64,000 bases of DNA from Neoroseomonas eburnea. Lineage in GTDB: Bacteria; Pseudomonadota; Alphaproteobacteria; Acetobacterales; Acetobacteraceae. The stretch spans positions 164,791 through 228,790 of the forward strand of contig NZ_JAAEDL010000006.1 of the NCBI RefSeq assembly GCF_018129005.1, in the 5' to 3' direction. Positions 8,390 through 17,156 of this stretch are shown piece by piece. The notes beneath the pieces were generated by a model, which was given only the letters and a program-made list of their open reading frames with translations, did no database searches and had not been told where the DNA came from. Within the stretch, counting starts at the first letter, position 1; each line of letters begins with the position of its first letter. The position numbers and the translations under genes are program-made.

Positions 8390-9517
8390 TCAGCCGATCG
8401 GAACCACGCGCCCGCCGCGGATCTCGTTCACCTGGATGTCGGCGGACATGTTGCCCTGGTCGTCGAAACGGCCCTTGCCGCCGACCAGGTCGAATTCCCG
8501 CACGCGCAGCAGCGTCGCGCGCAGCGTGTCCCCGTTCACCGGCGCGTTCTCGCGTTCCAGCTCGCGCGCGAGCAGCGCGAAGAGCCGGGTCGCGTTGTAG
8601 TAGTTGGCGTTGTAGGTGCCCGGGTCGGCGCCGTGGCGCGCCTTGAAGTCGGTGGCGAAGCGGCGCGTCACCTCGCTGCCGCCGGTGTAGTCGAACTTCT
8701 GGCTGGTGAAGATCACGCCCTCGGCCTCCGGCAGGGCCGTGACGGAGGCGATGGACAGGGCCGAGTAGCCGACCAGCGGCTGCCGGATGCCGTTGTCGCG
8801 CAGCCCCTTGATGATCTGCGCCTGCTGCGCGCCGAAGGAGGCGATGTAGACCGCATCCGGCCGCGACTGGCGCACGCGCGCCGCGATCGGGCCGAACTGC
8901 TGCGCCGTGCGCGGGATGGAGAAGGTGCCGACGAGCTCGCCGCCCGCCTTGGGCAGTTCCGTCCGCAGCAGGCCCAGGATGGCGTCGCCCAGCGGGTCGT
9001 CCACGTAGACCAGCGCGATGCGCTTGAGGTTCCGCCGCATCAGGAAGGGAAGGAAGGCCTGCGTCTCCAGATGCGCGAGCGGGATGACGTTCCAGAAATA
9101 GGGCGAGAGGCCCGAGAGGTCCGGACCCACCGCGCCGCCGTTCACGGTCACGGTCTTGGCACGGTCGGCGACCGGCGCGACCGCCTTCGAGACCGAGGTG
9201 AACCCGACCAGCACGTAATGCGCCTTGTCGACGTTCACGAGCTTGGTCATGCCGATGACGCCCTGCTGCGGCAGGGCCTGGGTGTCCTCGGCCTGGATGC
9301 GCATCGGCCGGCGCAGCATGTTGTCGGCGCGCGCATGCTCGATGGCGAGCGCCGCGCCGTCGGTGAAGAGCTTGCCGTATTCGCCGTTCGGGCCGCTCAT
9401 CGGAAAGAGCGTGCCGATCACGTAGGGGTCGGAGCCCTGCGCGAAGGACGGGCGGACGAAAGGCGCGGCGAGCGCCGTGCCGAGCAGGGCGCGGCGCGCG
9501 ATCTGCGGACCGGTCAT
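8390..9517 (-). CDS. Periplasmic solute-binding protein of the liv-type ABC importer
   Basis: A 375-residue type I periplasmic binding protein of the Leu/Ile/Val (Peripla_BP_6) family. The leader ARRALLGTALAAPFVRPSFAQ has a twin arginine followed by a hydrophobic core and an AQ cleavage site, so export by Tat or Sec is possible. The mature part opens YVIGTLFPMSGPNGEYG, the standard start of this fold. Later parts include ARVRQSRPDAVYIASFGAQQ and NGIRQPLVGY. It is the promoter-proximal gene of the liv operon. The ligand cannot be read from sequence. An amide or hydantoin-type compound would fit the neighbours, but that is a guess. Confidence 0.92.
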   Translation of the reverse strand: MTGPQIARRALLGTALAAPFVRPSFAQGSDPYVIGTLFPMSGPNGEYGKLFTDGAALAIEHARADNMLRRPMRIQAEDTQALPQQGVIGMTKLVNVDKAHYVLVGFTSVSKAVAPVADRAKTVTVNGGAVGPDLSGLSPYFWNVIPLAHLETQAFLPFLMRRNLKRIALVYVDDPLGDAILGLLRTELPKAGGELVGTFSIPRTAQQFGPIAARVRQSRPDAVYIASFGAQQAQIIKGLRDNGIRQPLVGYSALSIASVTALPEAEGVIFTSQKFDYTGGSEVTRRFATDFKARHGADPGTYNANYYNATRLFALLARELERENAPVNGDTLRATLLRVREFDLVGGKGRFDDQGNMSADIQVNEIRGGRVVPIG

Positions 9518-9580
9518 GAACGATACTCCCCAGGAGAGCTTGCTTGTTGGCGCGGAGGTTCCGCTCCGCGCCGCGGCCTG

Positions 9581-10519
9581 TCAACCGTGGGGCAGGCGCA
9601 GGCCCGGCTCGTCCCATTCCATCGCGACCAGCTTCCCCGTGGTCGAGAGGGTGATGTAGGCGGTGCGCATGTCCGGCCCGCCGAAGCAGATGTTGGTCGG
9701 CATGCGCTCGGGCATCTTCACCACGCGCAGGATCTCGCCTGCGGGCGAGACGGTGGTGATCTCGCCCGAGACGAGAGTGGCGACGACGATGTTGCCGGAT
9801 GCGGCGATGGCGAGGCTGTCGAGGCGCCGGTAGCCCGGGAACTGGCACAGCATCCGCCCGCCGCTGACCGACGGCCAGGGTTCCTTCTTCAGCCTGCCCG
9901 GGCCTTCCACATCCCAGGCCCAGAGGCGGCCGGTCTCGGTCTCCGCGACATAGAGCGTCCTGCCGTCGGGGCTGATGCCGATGCCGTTGGCGCCGCCGAA
10001 GACCGGGAAGGCGGCCTCGACCACCTTCGATCCGTCCTCCGCCGCCCAGTAGACGCCGCCATGGTCGCGGTCGCGCGCGCGCACCTTGCCGAGGTCGCTG
10101 AACCAGAAGCCGCCCCGGCCGTCGAACATCAGGTCGTTCGGGCCGCGCAGCGGGCGACCGTCGCAGGCGCGGTAGAGGGTCTCGACGCCGCCGGTCGCGG
10201 GGTCCACGCGCTCGATCCGGCCGCCGGAATAGTCGGGGGACTGGCCGCTCGGGCGCAGCAGCCCCGGCTCCTCATGCCAGGAGAAGCCGCCGTTGTTGCA
10301 GACATAGAGCGTGCCCTTCGGCCCGAGCGCCAGGCCGTTCGGCGCGCCGGTCACGGTCGCGATGGTGGTCCTGGTCCCGTTCGGCGCCACGCGGGTGATG
10401 CGGCGCGACTCGAGCTCGACCAGCGCCACGGAGCCGTCCGGCATCGCCACCGGGCCTTCGGGGAAGCGCAGCCCTTCGGTGACGATGCGCAGGTCCGGCG
10501 CGGCGACGGTGACGGTCAT
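9581..10519 (-). CDS. SMP-30/gluconolactonase/LRE family protein
   Basis: About 312 residues forming a six-bladed beta-propeller lactonase. Family motifs are LRFPEGPVAMPDGSVALVE at the N-terminus (metal-binding glutamate in EGP), PNGLALGPKGTLYVCNN, RGPNDLMFDGRGGFWFSD and GANGIGISPDGRTLYVAET. These supply the E, N, N and D metal ligands expected for SMP-30 enzymes. The substrates are sugar or other lactones, acted on in the cytoplasm or periplasm. The ATG at 10519 was chosen because upstream codons are not family-like. It is divergent from hyuB by 98 bp, so the two may share control. Confidence 0.9.
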   Translation of the reverse strand: MTVTVAAPDLRIVTEGLRFPEGPVAMPDGSVALVELESRRITRVAPNGTRTTIATVTGAPNGLALGPKGTLYVCNNGGFSWHEEPGLLRPSGQSPDYSGGRIERVDPATGGVETLYRACDGRPLRGPNDLMFDGRGGFWFSDLGKVRARDRDHGGVYWAAEDGSKVVEAAFPVFGGANGIGISPDGRTLYVAETETGRLWAWDVEGPGRLKKEPWPSVSGGRMLCQFPGYRRLDSLAIAASGNIVVATLVSGEITTVSPAGEILRVVKMPERMPTNICFGGPDMRTAYITLSTTGKLVAMEWDEPGLRLPHG

Positions 10520-10617
10520 GGCGGTTCCTTCCCTTGGGTGTTGCCGCGGATCATGGCCTGCGCCGGCCGGGCTGCGAAGCCTTGACGCGAACCCCGCCAC
10601 CGCTGAGCGTTCGCGGC

Positions 10618-12261
10618 ATGACGACACCCGATCCCGTGACGCTCTCCGTCCTCGACAACCGCTTCCGCGCCATCGTGGAGGAAATGGGGGAGGCGATGCT
10701 GCGCACGACCTATTCCCAGATCCTCAACTCCTCCCGCGACTTCTCGATCGCGCTGTGTGACGCGCAGGCGCGTCTGGTCGCGCAGGCGGACCATATTCCG
10801 GTCCATGTCGGCGCCATGCCCTACGCCGTGCAGGCGGTGCGGGACGCCTTCGGCGAGACGGTGCGGGAGGGTGACGTCTATCTGCTGAACGACCCCTATC
10901 ACGGCGGGTCGCATCTGCCGGACCTGACGGCGATCGTGCCGGTCTTCTGCCAAGGGCGGCTGGTCTTCTGGTCCGTCGTGCGCGCGCACCACACCGACAT
11001 CGGCGGCGCGACGCATGGCGGCTACAATCCGGGGGCGACGGAGATCTGGCAGGAAGGGCTTCGCATCCCGCCCATCCTGCTGGGCCGGGACCGCACGCCG
11101 CGCGAGGACCTGGTGCGCATGATCGCCACCAACACCCGCCTGCCGCGGGAAGTGCGCGGCGACCTGATGGCGATGATCGGCGCGGCGCATCTGGGCGAAC
11201 GGCGGCTGCTGACGGTGCTGGCGAAGCACGGCGCGGAGGGCACGGTCGCGGCGGTGGACGCCATCCTCGCGCTGTCGGAGGCCCATGCGCGCCGCATCGT
11301 CGCCGGCTGGGCGGATGGGGAATGGCTGGGCGAGGCCTTCCTCGACGATGACGGCTTCGGCGGCACCGACATCGCGATCCGCGCGCGGGTGACCAAGCGC
11401 GGCGATTCGCTGACGGTGGACCTGTCGGAAAGCGATCCGCAGACGCCGGGCTTCGTCAATTCCTCCTACCCCAACATGGCGAGCGCGGTGCGCATGGCCT
11501 TCGCCTTCCTGCTCGACCCGGAGGTGGCGAAGAACGACGGCTGCTTCCGCCCGGTGGACATCGTGGCGAAGGAAGGCACGGTGGTCTGGGCGCGGGAGGG
11601 CGCGCCGGTGACCATGTGCACCTCCCACTGCTCGAACGAGATCGTCGAGGCGGTGGTCAAGGCGCTGGCGAATGCCTGCCCGGAGCGCGCCATGGGCGGC
11701 TGGGGCCGGCGCTTCCGCGTCGCCATCAAGGGGCGCGACGCGCGTCGGCCGGACCGCCCCTTCGTCTGGCACCTGTTCCATGCGCGGCCGGGCGGCGGCG
11801 GGTCATCCAAGGGCGATGGCTGGTCCACGGCGGGCGAATGGCATTCCGCCGGCGGCCTGAAGTTCGGCAGCGTCGAGATGGCCGAGGCGCGCTTTCCGCT
11901 GTTCTTCGCGAAGCATGAGTTCCGCCCCGGCAGCGCGGGCGACGGCACCTATCGCGGCGGCCTCGGCGGCGAGCTGGAACTGCGGCTGGAGACGGACGGC
12001 CCGGCGGTGGCCAACACCGCGGGTGACGGCGTGCGCTACGGCGCGGCGGGGATGCTCGGCGGGCGCGACGGCGCGCCGCACCACTACACGCTGAACCGCG
12101 CCGACGGGACCTCGCGCGACCTGCGGACGAAGGAGGTCGGCATCCCGCTGGCGCCGGGCGATGTGCTGCATGTCCGCGCCGGCGGTGGCGGCGGATGGGG
12201 ACCGCCCGACAAGCGCGACCCGGCCGCGCGTGCGCGCGACGCGGCGGAGGGCCTGCTGTGA
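10618..12261 (+). CDS. hyuB: Hydantoinase B/oxoprolinase family protein
   Basis: A 547-residue HyuB-type subunit. The start segment DPVTLSVLDNRFRAIVEEMGEAMLRTTYSQILNSSRDFS is diagnostic of the family, as are VYLLNDPYHGGSHLPDL and AHHTDIGG. With HyuA it forms an ATP-dependent amidohydrolase such as N-methylhydantoinase, 5-oxoprolinase or an acetone-carboxylase-like enzyme. The complex is cytoplasmic. The stop overlaps the hyuA GTG start by 4 bp, so translational coupling is likely. Which ring amide is cleaved is unknown. HyuB-first order is less usual than HyuA-first but is known. Confidence 0.92.
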   Translation: MTTPDPVTLSVLDNRFRAIVEEMGEAMLRTTYSQILNSSRDFSIALCDAQARLVAQADHIPVHVGAMPYAVQAVRDAFGETVREGDVYLLNDPYHGGSHLPDLTAIVPVFCQGRLVFWSVVRAHHTDIGGATHGGYNPGATEIWQEGLRIPPILLGRDRTPREDLVRMIATNTRLPREVRGDLMAMIGAAHLGERRLLTVLAKHGAEGTVAAVDAILALSEAHARRIVAGWADGEWLGEAFLDDDGFGGTDIAIRARVTKRGDSLTVDLSESDPQTPGFVNSSYPNMASAVRMAFAFLLDPEVAKNDGCFRPVDIVAKEGTVVWAREGAPVTMCTSHCSNEIVEAVVKALANACPERAMGGWGRRFRVAIKGRDARRPDRPFVWHLFHARPGGGGSSKGDGWSTAGEWHSAGGLKFGSVEMAEARFPLFFAKHEFRPGSAGDGTYRGGLGGELELRLETDGPAVANTAGDGVRYGAAGMLGGRDGAPHHYTLNRADGTSRDLRTKEVGIPLAPGDVLHVRAGGGGGWGPPDKRDPAARARDAAEGLL

Positions 12262-14315
12262 GCAGCTTCCGTATCGGCGTCGATGTCGGCGGCACCTTCA
12301 CCGACGTGGTCTGCGTGGCGGCGGACGGCACCACCACGCTCGCCAAGTCCTCCTCCACCCCGGCCGACCAGAGCGAAGGCGTGGTCAACGGCCTCGGCGT
12401 GCTGGCGGAGCGTCTCGGGCTGACGCTGCCGGACCTGCTGGCGCGCACGGAACGCATCGTCCACGGCACCACCGTCGCGACCAACGCGCTGCTGGAACGC
12501 AAGGGCGCGCGCGTCGCCATGCTCACGACGGAAGGCCATCGCGACGTCATCGAGATGCGCGAGGGGCTGAAGCCCGAGCGCTACGACCTGCGCCTGCCGG
12601 CCGCACCGGCGCTGGTGCCGCGCCGCCTGCGCCTGCCGGTGCGCGAGCGCATCCGGCCCGATGGCCGCGTCGAGGTGGCACTCGACCGAACCTCGCTCGA
12701 CGCCGCCATCGCGACGCTGAAGGCCGAGCAGGTCGAGGCGGTTGCGATCTGCTTCCTGCATTCCTGGCGCGACGACGCCCATGAACGCGCTGCCGCCGAA
12801 GCGGTGCGCGCCGCCCTGCCGGGGGTCTTCGTGACGACCTCCGCCGAGGTGCTGCCGCAGATCAAGGAATTCGAGCGCTTCTCGACCGCCTGCGTGAACG
12901 CCTATGTCGGGCCGGTGGTGTCGCGGTATCTCGCGCGGCTGCGCGGGCGGCTCGCCGATGCGGGGTTCGGCGGGCCGGTCTTCGTCATCCTCTCCCATGG
13001 CGGCGTGGCGCCGGTCGAGGAAGCGGCGCGGCTCGCCGCCGGCACCGCGCTGTCCGGCCCCGCCGGCGGCGTCGCGGCCGGCGTCGCGCTGGCGCAGCGC
13101 GGGCTCGGCGACGACCTCATCACCTTCGATGTCGGCGGCACCTCCACCGACATCGCGCTGGTGCAGGGTGGAGAGGCGGCGCTCGGCCGCGGCCGTACCG
13201 TGGCGGGGGAACGCATCGCGCTGGAGAGCCTCGACATCGTCACGCTCGGCGCCGGCGGCGGGTCGATCGGCCATGTCGGCGCCGGCGGCACGCTGCAGGT
13301 CGGGCCGCGCAGCGCCGGGGCGGTGCCCGGCCCGGTCGCCTACGGCCAGGGCGGCACGGAGCCGGCGGTGACCGACGCCAACCTGGTGCTCGGCTACCTC
13401 GACCCGGACAACTTCCTCGGCGGGGCGCGGAAGCTCGACCGCGACGGCGCGCGCGCGGCCTTCGAGCGGCTCGGCGCCTCGCTCGGCCTCGATGCGCTGG
13501 CGGCCGCGGAGGGCGTGCATCGCCTGGCGAATGTCCGCATGGCGGACGGCATCCGGGTCGCTACCGTGCGCCGCGGGGTGGATCCGCGCGACTTCACCCT
13601 GCTGTCCTTCGGCGGCGCCGCGGGCCTGCACGCCAGCGCGGTGGCGCGGGAACTCGGCATGCGCCGCGTCGCCGTGCCGGTCTTCGCCGCGGGGCTCTCC
13701 GCCTGGGGCATGCTGCACACCGACCTGCGCTACGAAATGGCGCGCAGCGAGCTCGGCACCGGCGGCGTGCCCGACGATGCCACCCTGCGCGGCATCTGGG
13801 CCGGGCTGGAGCAGGAAGGCCGCGCCCGCGTCGCCACCTGGTTCGGCGGCGAGGTCGAGACGAAGCGTGCCGCCGACATGCGTTACGGCGAGCAGGTCTT
13901 CGAGATCGCCGTGCCGCTCGAGGAGGTGGACTGGCAGGCCTCCGGCCTCGCCCGGCGTGTCACCGAGGCATTCCACGGCCGCCACGAATCCCTCTTTACC
14001 TACGCCCTGCGCGGAGAGGAGGTGGTGCTGGTCAATGCCCGCCTCGCGGTGATCGGCCGCCTGCCGCCCATGCCGGCACGGGATGCCGCGTCCGGCGGCG
14101 CCGCGGCCGGGCCCTTCGCGCATCGCCGCGCGCGGCTCGCCGGTGCCGAGGCGGAGTTGCCCGTCTACGACTTCGCGGCGCTTGCCCCGGGGCAGCAAGT
14201 CGCCGGCCCGGCCATCATCGAGAGCGACACCACCACGGTCCTGCTGCTGCCTGGCGATGTTGCGCGCATGGACGGCCGCGGCTGGCTGGTCGTCGTCCTG
14301 CCCGAGGAGACGTAA
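12258..14315 (+). CDS. hyuA: Hydantoinase A/oxoprolinase family protein
   Basis: About 685 residues starting at a GTG overlapping the hyuB TGA. The N-terminal domain has FRIGVDVGGTFTDVV, the phosphate-1 loop of the actin-like ATPase fold, and later HGTTVATNALLERKGARV. The central domain has ITFDVGGTSTDIALV (second phosphate motif) and GAGGGSIGHV, all standard for HyuA. The enzyme couples ATP hydrolysis to ring opening in partnership with HyuB. It is followed after 3 bp by a small membrane-protein gene that is probably in the same transcript. Confidence 0.93.
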   Translation: MSSFRIGVDVGGTFTDVVCVAADGTTTLAKSSSTPADQSEGVVNGLGVLAERLGLTLPDLLARTERIVHGTTVATNALLERKGARVAMLTTEGHRDVIEMREGLKPERYDLRLPAAPALVPRRLRLPVRERIRPDGRVEVALDRTSLDAAIATLKAEQVEAVAICFLHSWRDDAHERAAAEAVRAALPGVFVTTSAEVLPQIKEFERFSTACVNAYVGPVVSRYLARLRGRLADAGFGGPVFVILSHGGVAPVEEAARLAAGTALSGPAGGVAAGVALAQRGLGDDLITFDVGGTSTDIALVQGGEAALGRGRTVAGERIALESLDIVTLGAGGGSIGHVGAGGTLQVGPRSAGAVPGPVAYGQGGTEPAVTDANLVLGYLDPDNFLGGARKLDRDGARAAFERLGASLGLDALAAAEGVHRLANVRMADGIRVATVRRGVDPRDFTLLSFGGAAGLHASAVARELGMRRVAVPVFAAGLSAWGMLHTDLRYEMARSELGTGGVPDDATLRGIWAGLEQEGRARVATWFGGEVETKRAADMRYGEQVFEIAVPLEEVDWQASGLARRVTEAFHGRHESLFTYALRGEEVVLVNARLAVIGRLPPMPARDAASGGAAAGPFAHRRARLAGAEAELPVYDFAALAPGQQVAGPAIIESDTTTVLLLPGDVARMDGRGWLVVVLPEET

Positions 14316-14318
14316 CGC

Positions 14319-14981
14319 ATGGCCGAGTGGAAGCCGCCCGCGGGCACCGGCCCGCGATGGATCCTGGCCTGCGTGGCCGGGCTCGCCGTGGGGCTTCCGC
14401 TCGCCACGCTGTGGGGGGTGACGCTCCGGCCGGACATGCTGCCGGGGACAAGCCGCGTCGGCCTGCTGATCATGGCGTTGCGCGCGCTGTCCGGCGCGAT
14501 CCTGGGCGGTTGCCTCGGTCTGGCGCAGGCCTGGGCGCTGAGGCGGGTCCATCCGGACCTGCCGCCGTTGCGCTGGATCGGCGCGACGGCGGCGGCCGGC
14601 TATCTTGCCGCACTGATCGGCATGTCGGTCTACGGCGTGCTGATCGCGCGCTTCGACGGCTTCCAGACCTCCGTCTTCCTGGTGGCGGCACCGTTGGCAA
14701 CGGGCCTGCTCGGCGGGCTCATTCACGGCCTTGCGCAGGGCCTCGTGCTCGACGGTGTGGTGCGGCGGTGGGTGCCCTGGGTGTGGTTGAACGTCCTCGG
14801 CTGGGTGCTGGCCGCAGGGATCTCCGGCCTGCGCTCGGTGCTCGGTCTGGCCGGGACGGAGCCGCTCGCCCTGGTCGGGGGCTCCGTGATCGTTGGCGCG
14901 CTGGAGGGGCTGGCGATCGGCCTGGTGACGGCCGGCGCCATCCGCCTCATGCCGGCGGGCCGCCCGGCCGAAGCGGCATGA
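14319..14981 (+). CDS. Hypothetical integral membrane protein
   Basis: 220 residues with about five or six hydrophobic segments, starting near residue 15 with WILACVAGLAVGLPLATLWG. Glycine- and alanine-rich helices and the repeated pattern GG.IHGLAQGLVLDG suggest a small multi-spanning inner-membrane protein. I do not recognise the family. Three bases separate it from hyuA, so it is probably co-transcribed with the hyu genes. A role in their substrate uptake or a purely structural role cannot be decided. Confidence 0.7.
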   Translation: MAEWKPPAGTGPRWILACVAGLAVGLPLATLWGVTLRPDMLPGTSRVGLLIMALRALSGAILGGCLGLAQAWALRRVHPDLPPLRWIGATAAAGYLAALIGMSVYGVLIARFDGFQTSVFLVAAPLATGLLGGLIHGLAQGLVLDGVVRRWVPWVWLNVLGWVLAAGISGLRSVLGLAGTEPLALVGGSVIVGALEGLAIGLVTAGAIRLMPAGRPAEAA

Positions 14982-15070
14982 GGATCCCCGTTTCGCGGGC
15001 GGCCGCCGCACCGCCCCTGCGCACGATGGCTCCGCGCCTCGCCGCCGACGGATCGGCGACGGGGCGCGGC

Positions 15071-15233
15071 GGCATCATACCAGCGGCACGAGCTCCTGAC
15101 TCGTGCCGAGGCCGCGAATGCGGCCCGCCGGTGGTTCGGCGAAGCCAAGCAAACCGGAGGTTTGCGCCCGGCGTCCGAGGGCAGGAAAGGGCGGCTACCA
15201 GCGGTCGCGAATAGCGGCCGTTGGTATCATGCC
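15071..15233 (-). repeat. 163-bp structured intergenic repeat, copy 1
   Basis: The ends are near-perfect inverted repeats: GGCATCATACCAGCG at 15071-15085, and GGCATGATACCAACG on the minus strand from 15233 (13 of 15 match). Between them are perfect hairpins: CGGCACGAG/CTCGTGCCG (15084-15092 and 15100-15108), GGCCGC/GCGGCC (15110-15115 and 15120-15125) and AAACC/GGTTT (15151-15163). The right end contains the stop codon of the HD-domain gene. A second copy of exactly the same length is at 43851-44013. There is no coding capacity. Confidence 0.75.
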
Positions 15234-15880
15234 GCCACGGACAGCGCCGCCAGCTCCGCCTTGAGATTGGCGCGCGCCTCGGCCTCGTAGATGGCGGACA
15301 GCCGCGTCCGGAACAGTCGCTCCGCCGCCGCGAAGCGTGCCAGCACCTGCCTGCGGCCGGCGCGCCACGCGGTCTCGCTCACCGCCGCGTATTCCCGCCG
15401 CAGCAGCGCGGTATTGCGCGCGAAGACCTCCGGCGCCTCGGCGAGCGGCGTCAGATCGAGGTCGAGCAGCCGGAGAACGCGGCAGTCGCTGCCCGCGTAG
15501 GCCAGGTGGTCGGCGGTGGCGCGGATCGCCTCCTGCACCCAGCCGGTGTCGCCCGGCACCAGCGCGGCGAGCAGGGCGGCGGAGCGTGCCTCGTTGTCCT
15601 TCGCCAGCGGATCGTAGACCGCGTCATGGAACAGGATGGCGAGCGCCATGTCCCGATCGCCGGGATCGCCGCCATGCATCAGGTGGCGCAGCCAGAGCAG
15701 CCCGACATGCGACGCATCGTGGTAGGCGCGGTGCGGTTCCTCGTAGCGCCGCCGCAGCTCCGTCGCGGCAGCGGCAGGCAGATCCGCGCGGGCGAGCAGC
15801 GCGCCGAAGCCGGCGCGGCCCTGCTCGCGGTCGAAGGCGAGGGCGCGGGCCGCTTCCGCCTGTCCGGTGCAGCCGGTCAT
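15227..15880 (-). CDS. HD-superfamily metal-dependent phosphohydrolase-like protein
   Basis: 217 residues. The segment RRYEEPHRAYHDASHV (44-59) and the later LAILFHDAVYDP (80-91) are the histidine/aspartate clusters of predicted HD phosphohydrolases (COG4339 type). H54, H58, H85, D86 and D90 are candidate metal ligands. The protein is cytoplasmic; the substrate is unknown and is often assumed to be a nucleotide or other phosphate ester. Its stop codon lies within the terminal repeat of the 163-bp element. It is followed upstream by an unrelated secreted protein on the same strand. Confidence 0.75.
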   Translation of the reverse strand: MTGCTGQAEAARALAFDREQGRAGFGALLARADLPAAAATELRRRYEEPHRAYHDASHVGLLWLRHLMHGGDPGDRDMALAILFHDAVYDPLAKDNEARSAALLAALVPGDTGWVQEAIRATADHLAYAGSDCRVLRLLDLDLTPLAEAPEVFARNTALLRREYAAVSETAWRAGRRQVLARFAAAERLFRTRLSAIYEAEARANLKAELAALSVAA

Positions 15881-15884
15881 GGTG

Positions 15885-16277
15885 CTACCCCGCCCGCCGG
15901 AATTCGGTGCGCCCGCCCGTATCCTCGAGCAGCAGCCGGTCCTCGCCCTGCAGGATGTAGCGATAGGTTTCGCCGCGCGGCATGCGGATGTCCGTGCAGC
16001 CGATCAGGCCGCAGGCGCGGCGCGGAGCCCAGTCCTCGATGGTCAGGCGCAGCCAGGGGCCGGAACCGGCCAGGGTCCAGTGGCCGGTGATCGTCATGTC
16101 CGCACCATGCGGGCCGCGGTCGCGGCGGGCGAAGGCGCCATCGGCCGAGAGGGTGATCTCGACCGACTGCCCGCCCTGCGACGCGCGCCAGGTGCCGGCA
16201 AGCGGGTTTGCCGCGGCGCCGGCGAGCGGGGCGGCGAGCAGCATCAGCGCGACGGCAAGGCGTCCTGCGGTGGCCAT
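15885..16277 (-). CDS. Small secreted protein of unknown function
   Basis: 130 residues starting from an ATG preceded by GGAGG. A clear signal peptide (RLAVALMLLAAPLAGAAA) is followed by a compact beta-rich domain beginning NPLAGTWRASQGGQSVEITL. The pattern of a tryptophan soon after the signal, repeated charged beta strands and a C-terminal LLLEDTGGRTEFRR resembles small lipocalin-like DUF proteins. No family is firmly recognised. Two cysteines (CGLIGC) could form a disulfide in the periplasm. Confidence 0.7.
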   Translation of the reverse strand: MATAGRLAVALMLLAAPLAGAAANPLAGTWRASQGGQSVEITLSADGAFARRDRGPHGADMTITGHWTLAGSGPWLRLTIEDWAPRRACGLIGCTDIRMPRGETYRYILQGEDRLLLEDTGGRTEFRRAG

Positions 16278-16348
16278 GGCATCCTCCGTTGTCGGAAGGC
16301 CTACGGCCGGAAGGTGCCTCCGGATGCGGCACGACGCGCTGAAGTGCT

Positions 16349-17071
16349 TCAGACCATCCCGAAGATGCGGCCGAGTGGGGCGAGCGGCGCGGTGGCGACG
16401 TCCGCCGCGCGCAGAACCGCTGCGACGCCCAGCGCGGCACTGTCCAGCACCGGGATGCCGAGGGCCGCTTCGAGCGGCGCCATGCAGGGCAGGCCGTGCA
16501 GGTTGGTGCTCCAGATCAGCACGGCATCCGGCGTGGCCTCGGCTGTCAGCGCGCGGGCGGCGGCGATGATGTCCTCCGGCGGCACGGCGGCGGCGGAGAG
16601 ATTGTCCGGGCAGCCGAGGCCACGCAGGGCCGCGGTGGCAATGCCCTCGGCGGCGAGGCCGGCCATGTGCGCCGCGCCTTCCGTCGCCGTGCCCGGCAGG
16701 ATCAGGCCGACACGGCGTGCGCCGAGGCGCTGCAGCGCCTCGACCGCGAACAGGGAAGTCGTGGTCGCCGGGCAACCGGCCGCGGCCGTGAGCGTCGCCG
16801 CAAGGTCACGGTCCCGCGCCAGGCCGAGCGCCGCCCCGCGGGTCCCGTTCCAGCACAGCGCGGCCATGTCGGCGTGGGCGAGCAGCCGCGCCGCTTCGGT
16901 GTAGGAAGCGGCATCGTAGGCGCCCGGTGGCTGGCCGCTGCCGTCGCGGGCATAGGGGATCCGGGCGAAGCAGGCGTCGATCCCGGGAAGGTGATGCAGG
17001 ATCGCCAGGGTGGTGCGCTCCACCACGCGGTTGGAGGAAGGAAGGATGGTGCCGATGGCGATGCGGGTCAT
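16349..17071 (-). CDS. Aspartate/glutamate racemase or maleate isomerase-like enzyme
   Basis: 240 residues with the N-terminal pattern IAIGTILPSSNRVVE seen in maleate cis-trans isomerases and arylmalonate decarboxylases. C73 in ALCWNGT is at the place of the first catalytic cysteine. The second, usually in a CTNxRT-like motif, appears as STNLHG, so the partner cysteine seems replaced by serine. A single-cysteine enzyme would fit a decarboxylase-like branch, but this is inference. The ATG at 17071 avoids an unrelated upstream extension. It is divergent from the AraC-type regulator by 85 bp. Confidence 0.75.
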   Translation of the reverse strand: MTRIAIGTILPSSNRVVERTTLAILHHLPGIDACFARIPYARDGSGQPPGAYDAASYTEAARLLAHADMAALCWNGTRGAALGLARDRDLAATLTAAAGCPATTTSLFAVEALQRLGARRVGLILPGTATEGAAHMAGLAAEGIATAALRGLGCPDNLSAAAVPPEDIIAAARALTAEATPDAVLIWSTNLHGLPCMAPLEAALGIPVLDSAALGVAAVLRAADVATAPLAPLGRIFGMV

Positions 17072-17156
17072 GCGCCGATCCTGGCGGCCCCCCGCAACTG
17101 CGCAAGCGCGATCAAGCCGGATCGCGGCATAGCGACACGGCATCGGAGGAGCCGGC

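Noticed and set aside
12084..15011. Very long open frame on the minus strand opposite hyuBA
   Set aside because: It is the antisense shadow of two clear genes in G/C-rich DNA: no family-like sequence, low-complexity His/Arg/Gly composition.
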